This document shows positions 32,106 through 39,097 of a DNA stretch of 39,942 bases, piece by piece. How positions within the stretch are numbered: position 1 is the first letter of the stretch; each line of letters starts with the position of its first letter. This DNA is from a virus: positions 1 through 39,942 of the IMG/VR virus record IMGVR_UViG_3300038585_000195; one strand, written 5' to 3'. Both the position numbers and the translations under genes were made by a program. The notes below the pieces were generated by a model that was not told the origin of the DNA, searched no databases, and saw nothing but the letters and a program-made list of their open reading frames with translations.

Positions 32106-33803
32106 TTAGACCCTAAAAGACCTTCTCATCGGCTTAGGTCTTTTCTTTTTAGCTTTACGAGCTTCCATGTCTTCATCACGTTGTTTTCTAGACTTCCATC
32201 TCCATTGAACAACCCACCTAACTGTATCCATAAAGTGATCATGGAAACCATCTTTCTCAACTTCAATAAGCTGACCCTTGTAACCCCTATTGCGCATATG
32301 CTTCATATCCTTAAGGGTATAGCCATACATAAAGGCTTTAGGTATTACTCCGTACTCTTCTTTGCCAACTTCATTAATAAAACGACCAGCCGACGGGTTA
32401 ACAATCAATTGATGAGATTGTCCGATCTTATTAGCACATAAATCATTAAGAGCATAAATCCCTTCGATAGGCTTACATGTCTTATTACGATTAGTAACTC
32501 TCTTCTTAAATTCCTTCTCTACCTCTAAACCACCAGGATCAGCATTACCATCGCGAGCACCCTTGAAGCCTGATGGATCACAGAAGATCTTATAATCATC
32601 TCTCCACCCATCAAAATGTTCATCAAGAAAATTAAGGGTTCTTATTATGAATGCTGATAATCTCTCACGATAAACCATTAATCCATCATGAATTACAAAT
32701 CTATTAAACGTATCCGGCTGACTAAATGTTACAGCTGGGAAGTTACTACCAAAGTCAAACGATATATACAAAGGCTGAGTATTATCATATCCATTTGGAT
32801 ATAATTCATGGTAGGGCTGACAATGTAGGGTTTCATCGTATTCCCAGATAGCTCTATCACCTTTAGGGAAATTAAACTCACCCTCGTATTCTTGGAGCCA
32901 AGTAAAGGTATCAACACCGGATTCACCTGGGATCGGGACTCCATCCGGGGTAGTCCCATATCTTTCTTTGTAATACCATTCAATAGTTCTCTTGTAGGGA
33001 TGAGCTTTATAGTGGCATTTAATTACTAGATGGTTGAACTCATTATCAGTTATACTTAGTCCTTGCATCAACTCTTTAAACTGAGATCCTTCTTTGATCT
33101 TCGTTAATTCCTCGAACTTAGTCCCCGGAAGTGGAGAAGAGATTATTGCGGCCCTACAATCCTTACCTTCAAGTGCAGGCTTTAATGCAGCAAGGTTTTC
33201 TTCACAGTGAGTTTGGAAAGCAAACTCGTCATAGATAGCGTTAGTGATAGTATCACCACGACACTTATCAGCGCCGGAGGGAATACTAGATAGTTCAGAA
33301 CCAGTATCGGGATTTATGGCAGATTGAGATAAAAGATGAGCTCCTTCCTTCAAGTTTGGATAGAAACCAAATCTCATATCAAGATTTTGTAGTGTGTGCC
33401 GTGCTCTTCTTCTAAAAGCTTTTTTTGCTTTAGCTTCGGAGATTGAAACAAATATATTGTCAGACTTATCTTTAAATAGGAACTGATGTGGTAAAACTCC
33501 GGAAAAGAAAGTATGAGTTTGAAGCTGTCTTCTAGTTTTTGGAATTATAATTATTTTGTTTTGAAAATATAATTGAACAATCAACCTTAGGTATTGGAAT
33601 GGCGGGAATGGTTTGACAGTGCCGTCAGATTCATCCATTGTGTAGACCTGCTCTGTCATCCACAACCAAGGATCATGCTTCCATTGCAGAAACTTAAACA
33701 TTGAGAATGGGACCTCTTCATCGTTAAGCTCTGGTACTCTTACCTTAGTTGAGAAAACTTCATCGGGAAATCTTTCTTGATGTGATTTTATAATCTTTGA
33801 CAT
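32106..33803 (-). CDS. terL: terminase large subunit (565 aa)
   Basis: Start at 33803 (MSKIIKSHQERFP) with SD AAGGACAA; an upstream ATG at 33935 would run through the divergent small-subunit gene. The ATPase half shows a Walker A-like IIIIPKTRRQLQTH (about 87-97), NAIYDEFAF with Asp193-Glu194 as Walker B and catalytic Glu, and the coupling motif AAIISSP. The nuclease half has ISFDFGSN (Asp350), CDPSGFK and DHFMDTVRW (Asp526). It packages DNA into the prohead. The C-terminus is basic. Transcribed divergently from its small-subunit partner. Confidence 0.9.
   Translation of the reverse strand: MSKIIKSHQERFPDEVFSTKVRVPELNDEEVPFSMFKFLQWKHDPWLWMTEQVYTMDESDGTVKPFPPFQYLRLIVQLYFQNKIIIIPKTRRQLQTHTFFSGVLPHQFLFKDKSDNIFVSISEAKAKKAFRRRARHTLQNLDMRFGFYPNLKEGAHLLSQSAINPDTGSELSSIPSGADKCRGDTITNAIYDEFAFQTHCEENLAALKPALEGKDCRAAIISSPLPGTKFEELTKIKEGSQFKELMQGLSITDNEFNHLVIKCHYKAHPYKRTIEWYYKERYGTTPDGVPIPGESGVDTFTWLQEYEGEFNFPKGDRAIWEYDETLHCQPYHELYPNGYDNTQPLYISFDFGSNFPAVTFSQPDTFNRFVIHDGLMVYRERLSAFIIRTLNFLDEHFDGWRDDYKIFCDPSGFKGARDGNADPGGLEVEKEFKKRVTNRNKTCKPIEGIYALNDLCANKIGQSHQLIVNPSAGRFINEVGKEEYGVIPKAFMYGYTLKDMKHMRNRGYKGQLIEVEKDGFHDHFMDTVRWVVQWRWKSRKQRDEDMEARKAKKKRPKPMRRSFRV
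32115..32144. terminator. bidirectional terminator at the end of the TerL gene
   Basis: AAAAGACCT (32115-32123) pairs perfectly with AGGTCTTTT (32136-32144) over a 12-base loop. A-tract paired with T-tract works in both directions. It is within the last codons of the TerL gene, so the structural genes to its left need their own promoter (32058-32110 is AT-rich but no clear box is seen). Confidence 0.7.
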
Positions 33804-33827
33804 AAATTGTCCTTCTTTTAGTATACT
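33797..33827 (+). promoter_or_regulatory. promoter for the terminase small subunit and downstream genes
   Basis: Perfect TTGACA (33797-33802) and TATACT (33822-33827, 19 bases) or TAGTAT (33819-33824, 16 bases). The -35 overlaps the reverse-complement start codon of TerL, so the two genes are divergent from one 31-bp gap. The palindrome AGTATACT (33820-33827) also gives a -10-like sequence for the opposite direction. Confidence 0.65.
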
Positions 33828-33834
33828 GTAACTA

Positions 33835-34374
33835 GTGAATAAAAAACAGGCTAGGAGTGATGCTAAATTTCTTTTTGAAAAAAAAGGTTTAACTAAAGCT
33901 GATATTGCCCGTAAGTTAAGTGTAACCCCTAACACTGTTAGTAAGTGGGCTAAAGAGGATAGTTGGGATCCTCAGCCTTTACCACCAGAGAAATTAACTC
34001 CAGCGACAGAGCTATCAAAGATTGGCAAGCAAGATAAGCAAACAATTCTTCAACAAGTTGATCCATTATTAGAACTTAGCTTTGATAACTTATTTAGTAA
34101 ATTAGAAGAAGAGAGTAGTACTAGGCAGTATAGTGGAATTAGGGATTATACATCTCTAGTTACTAAGCTAATGGAAATCAAAGGTAAGATCACAGGTGAG
34201 ACTACTAATACTGAATTAGATGAGGATAGTATTAGAGCGAAGACCATGACAGAGTTTAAAGAGATGTTGGATACATTGTCTGACACTGGTAAGATCACTG
34301 GCAATTTAAAGCAAGTGAGTGGCAAGAGTGATGTTATTGATTTGGAGGAGTTCCAGGTTAAAGAAATAGAATAG
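33835..34374 (+). CDS. terS: terminase small subunit (179 aa)
   Basis: GTG start without SD. Residues 1-36 are helical and include KADIARKLSVTPNTVSKWAK (about 21-40), a helix-turn-helix as in many small terminase subunits, followed by a coiled-coil-like centre and an acidic tail. It should bind the packaging site and control TerL. It lies beside terL but on the opposite strand. A transcription regulator is an alternative reading, but position favours TerS. Confidence 0.75.
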   Translation: MNKKQARSDAKFLFEKKGLTKADIARKLSVTPNTVSKWAKEDSWDPQPLPPEKLTPATELSKIGKQDKQTILQQVDPLLELSFDNLFSKLEEESSTRQYSGIRDYTSLVTKLMEIKGKITGETTNTELDEDSIRAKTMTEFKEMLDTLSDTGKITGNLKQVSGKSDVIDLEEFQVKEIE

Positions 34375-34383
34375 GTGGTGAAG

Positions 34384-34809
34384 ATGGAAAAAAAAGAACA
34401 GGATCGTAGTTTACTAGCGGAAAGCTTCAAGGATGAACAGGCTTATAATAAAATTAAGCGAAGGGGGCAAAAGCGGTTAGATAAATTCTTTAATGATCTA
34501 AGTGAAGGGATAGCTGGCTGGTTAGATGAGCTTAATGGCATTTGTTTAAAGCATGGCAATTATTTAAGCGCCGAAGAAATTGGCATGGCTCATGATAATT
34601 TCAGGCTATTAACAGAACTAAGAATTCATTTAATGGATGAGTCCAAATTAATACATGCGATTATGGCATTAAGGGATGAATTCTTTGAAAGAGACGAGAG
34701 GGTTAAGAAGAAGATTGAGCAATTCATAAAGATCACAGCATTAAATGAGCAAGATGTTGATGAACTATTGGAGATAGCGAAGAAGAGAAGAGAGGAAAGA
34801 GTTGGCTAA
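34384..34809 (+). CDS. hypothetical helical protein (141 aa)
   Basis: Start at 34384 with the extended SD AGGTGGTGA (34373-34381). Long amphipathic helices (LSEGIAGWLDELNGICLKHG; LLTELRIHLMDESKLIHAIM) dominate, with a charged C-terminus LEIAKKRREERVG. It is coupled by overlap to the winged-helix gene. No family is recognised. Confidence 0.65.
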   Translation: MEKKEQDRSLLAESFKDEQAYNKIKRRGQKRLDKFFNDLSEGIAGWLDELNGICLKHGNYLSAEEIGMAHDNFRLLTELRIHLMDESKLIHAIMALRDEFFERDERVKKKIEQFIKITALNEQDVDELLEIAKKRREERVG

Positions 34810-35182
34810 TATCCCAAGCATTATAGTTGAGTTCCCAGTATTGGATGCTTTATGCAATGAATTGAATCGTAGGTCTACTGGTTTATGGTTTTATTTAATT
34901 ATGAGAAGTAAAGATATGCCAATGAAGTGCCGTGATGTAATCAAGGACTTTGGTATTAGTAAAAGTGTTTTCTATGCATGTATTAAAGATTTGGAGAGAT
35001 ATAATTTATGTTTTGTGAAATATGGGAAAGTACATTTTTATAGGCATCAAATTGTTCTTAGACACAAGAAGGATAACTTTAAAGGGATGAGCATGGATCA
35101 ATTCAGTGGCTTTGGAGATTATGGTGAGACTAATCGCCGTGCAATAAACGTGAGAGATTATGGCAAAAAAACAACAACATAA
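34802..35182 (+). CDS. winged-helix-like protein (126 aa)
   Basis: TTG start with SD GAGGAAAG; the preceding gene overlaps by 8 bases. VLDALCNELNRRSTGLWFYL then CRDVIKDFGISKSVFYACIK (about 41-60) is a helix-turn-helix with KSVFYACIKDL as the recognition helix and a wing YNLCFVKYGKVHFYRHQ. It might help start replication or transcription. The C-terminal tail is long and polar. Unknown target. Confidence 0.65.
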   Translation: MANIPSIIVEFPVLDALCNELNRRSTGLWFYLIMRSKDMPMKCRDVIKDFGISKSVFYACIKDLERYNLCFVKYGKVHFYRHQIVLRHKKDNFKGMSMDQFSGFGDYGETNRRAINVRDYGKKTTT

Positions 35183-35543
35183 AAGTATTAAACTAGGGCA
35201 CTTCCCTCTTTGGTTAGAAGTGTATATTGGTGGTCAAATTACCGACGTGCCTGTTAAACGCCTTATAAAGAAATTTGGGATTTCAGAAGATTTAGAAATT
35301 TGGACGACAAAGGAAACTAACGCGAACGGACGAATTTTTATGTCTTTAGATAGTCAGACTATTATTATGTGGGTAAAATCTCTAGATCCCGCCATTATTG
35401 CACACGAAGCAGTACATGTTGCTTTTTTTGCAAACGAGCGTTTAGGAGGCCTCTTTACTCCTGAATCACAAGAAAGCTGCACATATTTAGTCGAACACAT
35501 AGTTAGAGAGATATTTAAAAAAAAACATGGCAAGGCGAGCTAA
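35160..35543 (+). CDS. putative zinc metallopeptidase with HExxH (127 aa)
   Basis: The sequence IIAHEAVHVAFFANER (about 79-94) contains HEAVH, and a later ESQESCTYLVEHIV supplies a possible third Glu ligand, a pattern I recall from small phage metallopeptidase-like proteins. The rest has no clear domain. Overlaps the neighbours on both sides. Activity is unproven and could be lost. Confidence 0.6.
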   Translation: MAKKQQHKSIKLGHFPLWLEVYIGGQITDVPVKRLIKKFGISEDLEIWTTKETNANGRIFMSLDSQTIIMWVKSLDPAIIAHEAVHVAFFANERLGGLFTPESQESCTYLVEHIVREIFKKKHGKAS

Positions 35544-36129
35544 TTTTAACTACAACCCAGATGAGTATGTAGAACTTGAAAATGATAGTGGAGTTCACTA
35601 CATTCCGATTAAGGAAATCTTCAAGGATTATTCTCATAAATGGCGAGGTCAAGGATTATATATTGGGGATCTATGGTTTCCAATGGACCGAATTAGTACT
35701 GATGTATTAATTAAATACATGCGGGGCTTACAGAATAAAGCTCGCCCCACTGATGCTGACCAAAAGAAGATTAGATATTTAGCATGGGTAATAAAGTGGA
35801 GGAATCAAGATCCCAGTGAGTTGCCGAAAGAAGTGAGGGCTATCCCTCAACAATGGAAACTCGATGATATCAACGAGTATTGCATGCCGCCGGGTTTATT
35901 GGAGTTGAGTTTGCTTTATAGGCTGGCTATTCATATGGGTACAAAGGGTCAGATATTAATGCTGCATAGAGAGTTGAAGGCGCGGGGTTATGTTTACAGA
36001 CCAGCAGAAATGATTGATGATGAGTATGTACCGGAGAGACTGGAGATCAAGCAGGATCATTTCACTCAGGATGAATTTAGCCGTTTGAAAAGGCGTGGTA
36101 TTGAAAAAGGTTTTGAGGGTAGGGTTTAG
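35527..36129 (+). CDS. hypothetical protein (200 aa)
   Basis: Begins MARRANFNYNPDEYVELEND; middle YMRGLQNKARPTDADQKKIR and YRLAIHMGTKGQILMLHREL are helical; C-terminus is charged. No recognised motif. The stop codon overlaps the stop of the convergent minus-strand gene at 36126. It ends the plus-strand run behind the terminase small subunit. Confidence 0.65.
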   Translation: MARRANFNYNPDEYVELENDSGVHYIPIKEIFKDYSHKWRGQGLYIGDLWFPMDRISTDVLIKYMRGLQNKARPTDADQKKIRYLAWVIKWRNQDPSELPKEVRAIPQQWKLDDINEYCMPPGLLELSLLYRLAIHMGTKGQILMLHRELKARGYVYRPAEMIDDEYVPERLEIKQDHFTQDEFSRLKRRGIEKGFEGRV

Positions 36130-36323
36130 CGGAGTATTGGCTTTTTCTCGACAAACAATTCCCTTAGAGCCTTATGTAGCTTAGAGTTTTTCTTGATATG
36201 CCCAAGTTCTAAATCACTCTTAACGGCAGCCTGTGCGTGTAAGTAATATTCTTTGTAGTTCGGATTATCCTCGTAGGCTTCTAGCCATCTTTTAAAAAGA
36301 TAGTAATCGTCATATTCACTCAT
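36126..36323 (-). CDS. small hypothetical protein downstream of the DnaB gene (65 aa)
   Basis: Acidic and helical, with many Tyr (YDDYYLFKRWLEAYEDNPNY) and a basic end. It overlaps its upstream neighbour by 8 bases and ends the helicase operon. No family is recognised. Confidence 0.6.
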   Translation of the reverse strand: MSEYDDYYLFKRWLEAYEDNPNYKEYYLHAQAAVKSDLELGHIKKNSKLHKALRELFVEKKPILR

Positions 36324-36501
36324 GTTCTTCTCTTATTTGTTGGTCAATATCATCGAGCGCATCAATTAGCTCATGGAATATCTCTCCTGGCGCCCGACCC
36401 GTATGTCTATCGATATACCATTTACCTCTATTAATCCTAGAGTAGACAGTATTTTTTAACCTTGCGAGTTCTGTAATAACTTCTTGTAGTGTTTTTATCA
36501 T
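36316..36501 (-). CDS. small hypothetical protein downstream of the DnaB gene (61 aa)
   Basis: LQEVITELARLKNTVYSRIN with a His/Arg region (WYIDRHTGRAPGEIF) and a terminal acidic helix. It starts two bases after the helicase stop, so it belongs to the same message. The middle looks like a short DNA-binding helix pair but this is not certain. Confidence 0.6.
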   Translation of the reverse strand: MIKTLQEVITELARLKNTVYSRINRGKWYIDRHTGRAPGEIFHELIDALDDIDQQIREEHE

Positions 36502-36503
36502 AA

Positions 36504-37838
36504 TTAAAATCCAACATCATCCTCAGTCCTTCTTATGGGCTTAGGCTTTGGTTTAGTCAAATAATTATTACTAGCCTCATAAACCATTTGCCGTTTTTCA
36601 TTAAAGAGAAGATTAAGTTCGAACTTTTTAATCTTAGGAGCTTGCCTAAATTTTTCAATAGTCAAAGTTGATTCTGGGCTTTGTAAGTCTTCCTTGTAGA
36701 GAAAAAGGATTAGGTCAGAATCAGTCTCAATATTACTAGTCCCTTTGAGCCAAAACTTTTGTGGTTTACCTCCTGATTTCACCCCCTCTCTATTAAATTG
36801 AGATAAAAGTATTACTGGTGTTCTATTAGTACGAGCAATATTTTTAAGGGTACTGGTGATTTCATCTAATCCTTCTTTTGGGGTTTGGTTTTTCCTATGG
36901 GTAAGTAAGTGTAGGTGATCAACGAACACAACGTCCACCCCAGTAGTTGTTTGTAGTTTTTGGTAAACAAGTTTTATAGAATCAATAGTAGAACTACCGT
37001 AGTCTATCCAAATGGGTAATTTTTTAAACCTTTCCCCAAGCTCTTCATATTCTTTTCTTAGGGTAGGATCTTTAAGCTCCCCATCTAGATCATCATAATT
37101 AATCTTATGTTGAGGATCTGCAAGCATTGGTAGTAGTTTCGGTACTAATTCTTCGGGTCCCATTTCAAGGGAGAAGTATAAGCATTTAAGTCCTTGTTGG
37201 GCGAGGTTATGTAGCATTTGAAGTGCAAAGGTAGTTTTCCCTGTCCCTGAATTAGCGGCGAGTGTAACAAGTGATATCTTACGAATCCCTTTAGTAGCTT
37301 CATCGAAACTAGGTAATCCTATGGGATATCCAGCAAGTCCTGTTGAACTTCGGGCATCAAGTTCAGTTTCATACATATTAACGGCCTGTGAAGCGTCAAC
37401 TAATGTTGAGGGCCTTGGGGTAACAGTAGAGAATTCTCCAATATATTTGCCAGCAATAGCCTCAAGATCAGATTCATCTTCTTCTATGGACTGGTATAAC
37501 TCAAGCCCCATATTGGCTAATTTTCTTTTAGCGGCCAATTCCTTAATTTCCTTAGCTGCTGGAGCGACGGAGTTAGGGAGGCAAGCTTTGTCGGTAATGG
37601 AGCTTAAATACGAAATAGCTGCAGTTGCATTAGCTTTTCTAAGTTGTTTATTGATATTAACAAACTCGATTTCAAGCCCTTGTTTGGCGATATCAACCAT
37701 TGCCTGAAATATCTGCTGATGCTGGAGTGTGTAAAAATCTTCAGCCTTTAGACCAATATCACTAACTAGAAAATATGCATCAGGGTAGTGCATAAGGGCC
37801 CCTAAGAAAGGGACCTCGGTTCCAATCGGATCTTTCAT
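36504..37838 (-). CDS. dnaB: replicative DNA helicase, DnaB type (444 aa)
   Basis: N-terminal DnaB-like helical domain (about 1-100, with FLGALMHYPDAY and DFYTLQHQQIFQAM), linker, then a RecA-like domain: Walker A ANSGTGKTTFALQ (about 196-208), YFSLEMG (about 222-228), Walker B region VVFVDHLHLL (about 304-313, His where others have Gln), LSQFNREG (about 347-354) and TSNIETDSDLILFLYK near the C-terminus. This is a hexameric helicase that unwinds DNA at replication forks. No primase domain is attached. It overlaps the RHH gene by one base and is probably controlled by it. Confidence 0.9.
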   Translation of the reverse strand: MKDPIGTEVPFLGALMHYPDAYFLVSDIGLKAEDFYTLQHQQIFQAMVDIAKQGLEIEFVNINKQLRKANATAAISYLSSITDKACLPNSVAPAAKEIKELAAKRKLANMGLELYQSIEEDESDLEAIAGKYIGEFSTVTPRPSTLVDASQAVNMYETELDARSSTGLAGYPIGLPSFDEATKGIRKISLVTLAANSGTGKTTFALQMLHNLAQQGLKCLYFSLEMGPEELVPKLLPMLADPQHKINYDDLDGELKDPTLRKEYEELGERFKKLPIWIDYGSSTIDSIKLVYQKLQTTTGVDVVFVDHLHLLTHRKNQTPKEGLDEITSTLKNIARTNRTPVILLSQFNREGVKSGGKPQKFWLKGTSNIETDSDLILFLYKEDLQSPESTLTIEKFRQAPKIKKFELNLLFNEKRQMVYEASNNYLTKPKPKPIRRTEDDVGF

Positions 37839-38014
37839 TAATTATCTTCCTGTTCAAACTGCTGAGTCATAAATGCATCTTGCACTAATCTTTCAAGCAT
37901 TTCACTATTACTCTTAGCCTTATGAATAAGGGTTAAATGTTTTAATTTTTCGAAGACCTCTATAGAGACAGAAAAATTCTTTGGTACCTTTTGTTTTAAA
38001 TATTTTTCATCCAT
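37838..38014 (-). CDS. ribbon-helix-helix regulator of the helicase operon (58 aa)
   Basis: With the start at 38014 (MDEKYLKQKVPKNF), the pattern NFSVSIEVFEKLKHLTLIHK followed by SNSEMLERLVQDAF is an RHH (Arc/MetJ-like) DNA-binding fold. There are two upstream in-frame ATGs (38020, 38032) but only 38014 lies at the right distance behind the promoter, which has no SD. A palindrome lies inside that promoter, so autoregulation is likely. Confidence 0.7.
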   Translation of the reverse strand: MDEKYLKQKVPKNFSVSIEVFEKLKHLTLIHKAKSNSEMLERLVQDAFMTQQFEQEDN

Positions 38015-38020
38015 ACGCAT

Positions 38021-38049
38021 ATAATCACACACATACGTAGCTACGTCAA
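38021..38049 (-). promoter_or_regulatory. promoter of the RHH-dnaB operon, leaderless
   Basis: On the minus strand: TTGACG (38044-38049), 17 bases, GATTAT (38021-38026) preceded by TGT as an extended -10, then six bases to ATG 38014. This is the best -35/-10 pair in the window and leaves almost no leader. Confidence 0.7.
38035..38046. promoter_or_regulatory. 12-bp palindromic operator (ACGTAGCTACGT)
   Basis: Perfect palindrome ACGTAG-CTACGT overlapping the -35 and spacer of the RHH promoter. A third half-site CGTAG (38056-38060) lies 10 bases away. RHH proteins bind such symmetric or tandem sites, so this is the likely autoregulatory site. Confidence 0.65.
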
Positions 38050-38068
38050 CACCTGCGTAGTTAAATAA

Positions 38069-38281
38069 TTATAAAATAGTCCAGCCTTTTTTATGTATAT
38101 TGGAGTAGGTAATGAGTTGTAGTTTTCTAAGGGTTTGCAGTGCATTTGCGATGGTATAGTGTGAGTAGAAGGCTCTATTTTTAATATCGGTGAGTGTGAG
38201 TGGTTTTTTATTTCTAGCCAATATTTTATAGACTTTAGTTTGTGCGGGGTTAAGGTTTGCGAGTATTTGTTCTTTATTCAT
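38069..38281 (-). CDS. winged-helix protein, paralogue of the protein at 38636 (70 aa)
   Basis: I chose ATG 38281 (MNKEQILANLNPAQTKVYK) instead of the in-frame ATG at 38350 because the match with the paralogue starts there and the longer start lies in the neighbouring gene. The sequence IKNRAFYSHYTIANALQTLR then KLQLITYSNI is a winged-helix with recognition helix YTIANALQTL. No SD is visible. Likely a transcription regulator together with its paralogue and the alpha-CTD-like protein. Confidence 0.7.
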   Translation of the reverse strand: MNKEQILANLNPAQTKVYKILARNKKPLTLTDIKNRAFYSHYTIANALQTLRKLQLITYSNIHKKGWTIL

Positions 38282-38297
38282 AGTAGTTAAATAATTA

Positions 38298-38639
38298 TTA
38301 CGATAAATAACTAAGTGCTTCCAGGATATCATCTGCGGAGATTGGCCCAATGTGTTTTATTTTCATCAATTGTTTTTTATTCCGTGGTATTTGTTGTATT
38401 GTGTAGATTTTAGCTCTCATGAGGGCATTTATGGTGGGGGTGGAAAGTGGTAGATTCATGATTGAATTTACTCGTTCAGTTCTTAGTGATGCACTAAACA
38501 GGTATTGCATGTGTTGGATATAGGATTCTTCGTCGATATCGAAGAGTTTGAGGGTAATTTTCCTATGTTGTTCAAGCAGGCTTTTCTCATAGTTTTGACT
38601 TGGCTGGAAGTCTTTTAGTGCAACGATTTTATTATTCAT
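38298..38639 (-). CDS. RNA polymerase alpha-CTD-like protein (113 aa)
   Basis: The last 50 residues (63-113) read LPLSTPTINALMRAKIYTIQ, a linker, LMKIKHIGPISADDILEAL. They align with the alpha-subunit C-terminal domain of bacterial RNA polymerase ([20 protein letters not shown] ... LLKTPNLGKKSLTEIKDVL). Residues that bind DNA in E. coli are only partly kept: R265 becomes Pro68, N268 is Asn71, C269 becomes Ala72, G296 is Gly98, K298 becomes Ile100, S299 is Ser101, E302 becomes Asp104. The N-terminal 60 residues are novel and charged. It may bind host polymerase or activators; a generic helix-hairpin-helix is the alternative. SD GAGGAA; flanked by two winged-helix genes. Confidence 0.7.
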   Translation of the reverse strand: MNNKIVALKDFQPSQNYEKSLLEQHRKITLKLFDIDEESYIQHMQYLFSASLRTERVNSIMNLPLSTPTINALMRAKIYTIQQIPRNKKQLMKIKHIGPISADDILEALSYLS

Positions 38640-39019
38640 AGCAATTTCCTCATATATTGAAAGTTAGATTGTGTACAGCCATGGAGTCCATGTTGTCTTA
38701 TAATCTCATCATATTGAGCTTCAGCCTTATCCCAAGCGGAGAGGATATGGTGATCATAGTGATCTTTAAGGAGTTTGGTTATTATCAGCCAGCATTTTTT
38801 AATTGAAGAGTAGGCTATGAGTCCAAGTTTTCTAAGGACTTGAAGCGCATCAGCGGTAGTGGAGAGTGCATAAAAGGTTTGTTTTTTAATACTAGCGAGT
38901 GTAGGAGGTTCTTGATCAGCCTTGCGTTTATTGAGATTTTCCAATAAAAGTTTATAAATTACCCTTTGTGCCGGGTTTAATTGATGTAATATTCGTGGGT
39001 TTGTGTTATACTTTTTCAT
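38636..39019 (-). CDS. winged-helix protein with extra C-terminal domain (127 aa)
   Basis: LHQLNPAQRVIYKLLLENL and IKKQTFYALSTTADALQVLR then KLGLIAYSSI match the 70-aa protein at 38069, so the two are paralogues. The added C-terminal half (about 75-127) is helical with His/Tyr/Asp residues and no clear motif. Its stop overlaps the alpha-CTD-like gene start (ATGA). No SD is present; a GATTAT box stands five bases before ATG. Likely the first gene of a regulatory operon. Confidence 0.7.
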   Translation of the reverse strand: MKKYNTNPRILHQLNPAQRVIYKLLLENLNKRKADQEPPTLASIKKQTFYALSTTADALQVLRKLGLIAYSSIKKCWLIITKLLKDHYDHHILSAWDKAEAQYDEIIRQHGLHGCTQSNFQYMRKLL

Positions 39020-39038
39020 AGTATATAATCATCATTAA

Positions 39039-39058
39039 TTAGGTTAACAGAAACCTAA
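39039..39058. repeat. 7-bp inverted repeat ahead of the plus-strand terminator
   Basis: TTAGGTT (39039-39045) and AACCTAA (39052-39058) around AACAGA. Placed five bases before the terminator stem at 39063. Confidence 0.6.
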
Positions 39059-39062
39059 CAAG

Positions 39063-39097
39063 AAGTCCAGAGTAATAACTGGACTTTTTGTTTTTTT
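39063..39097 (+). terminator. Rho-independent terminator (plus strand)
   Basis: AAGTCCAG (39063-39070), loop AGTAATAA, CTGGACTT (39079-39086), then TTT-G-TTTTTTT to 39097. It is a near-perfect terminator reading rightward, although no plus-strand gene lies upstream of it within 2.9 kb. Confidence 0.8.
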
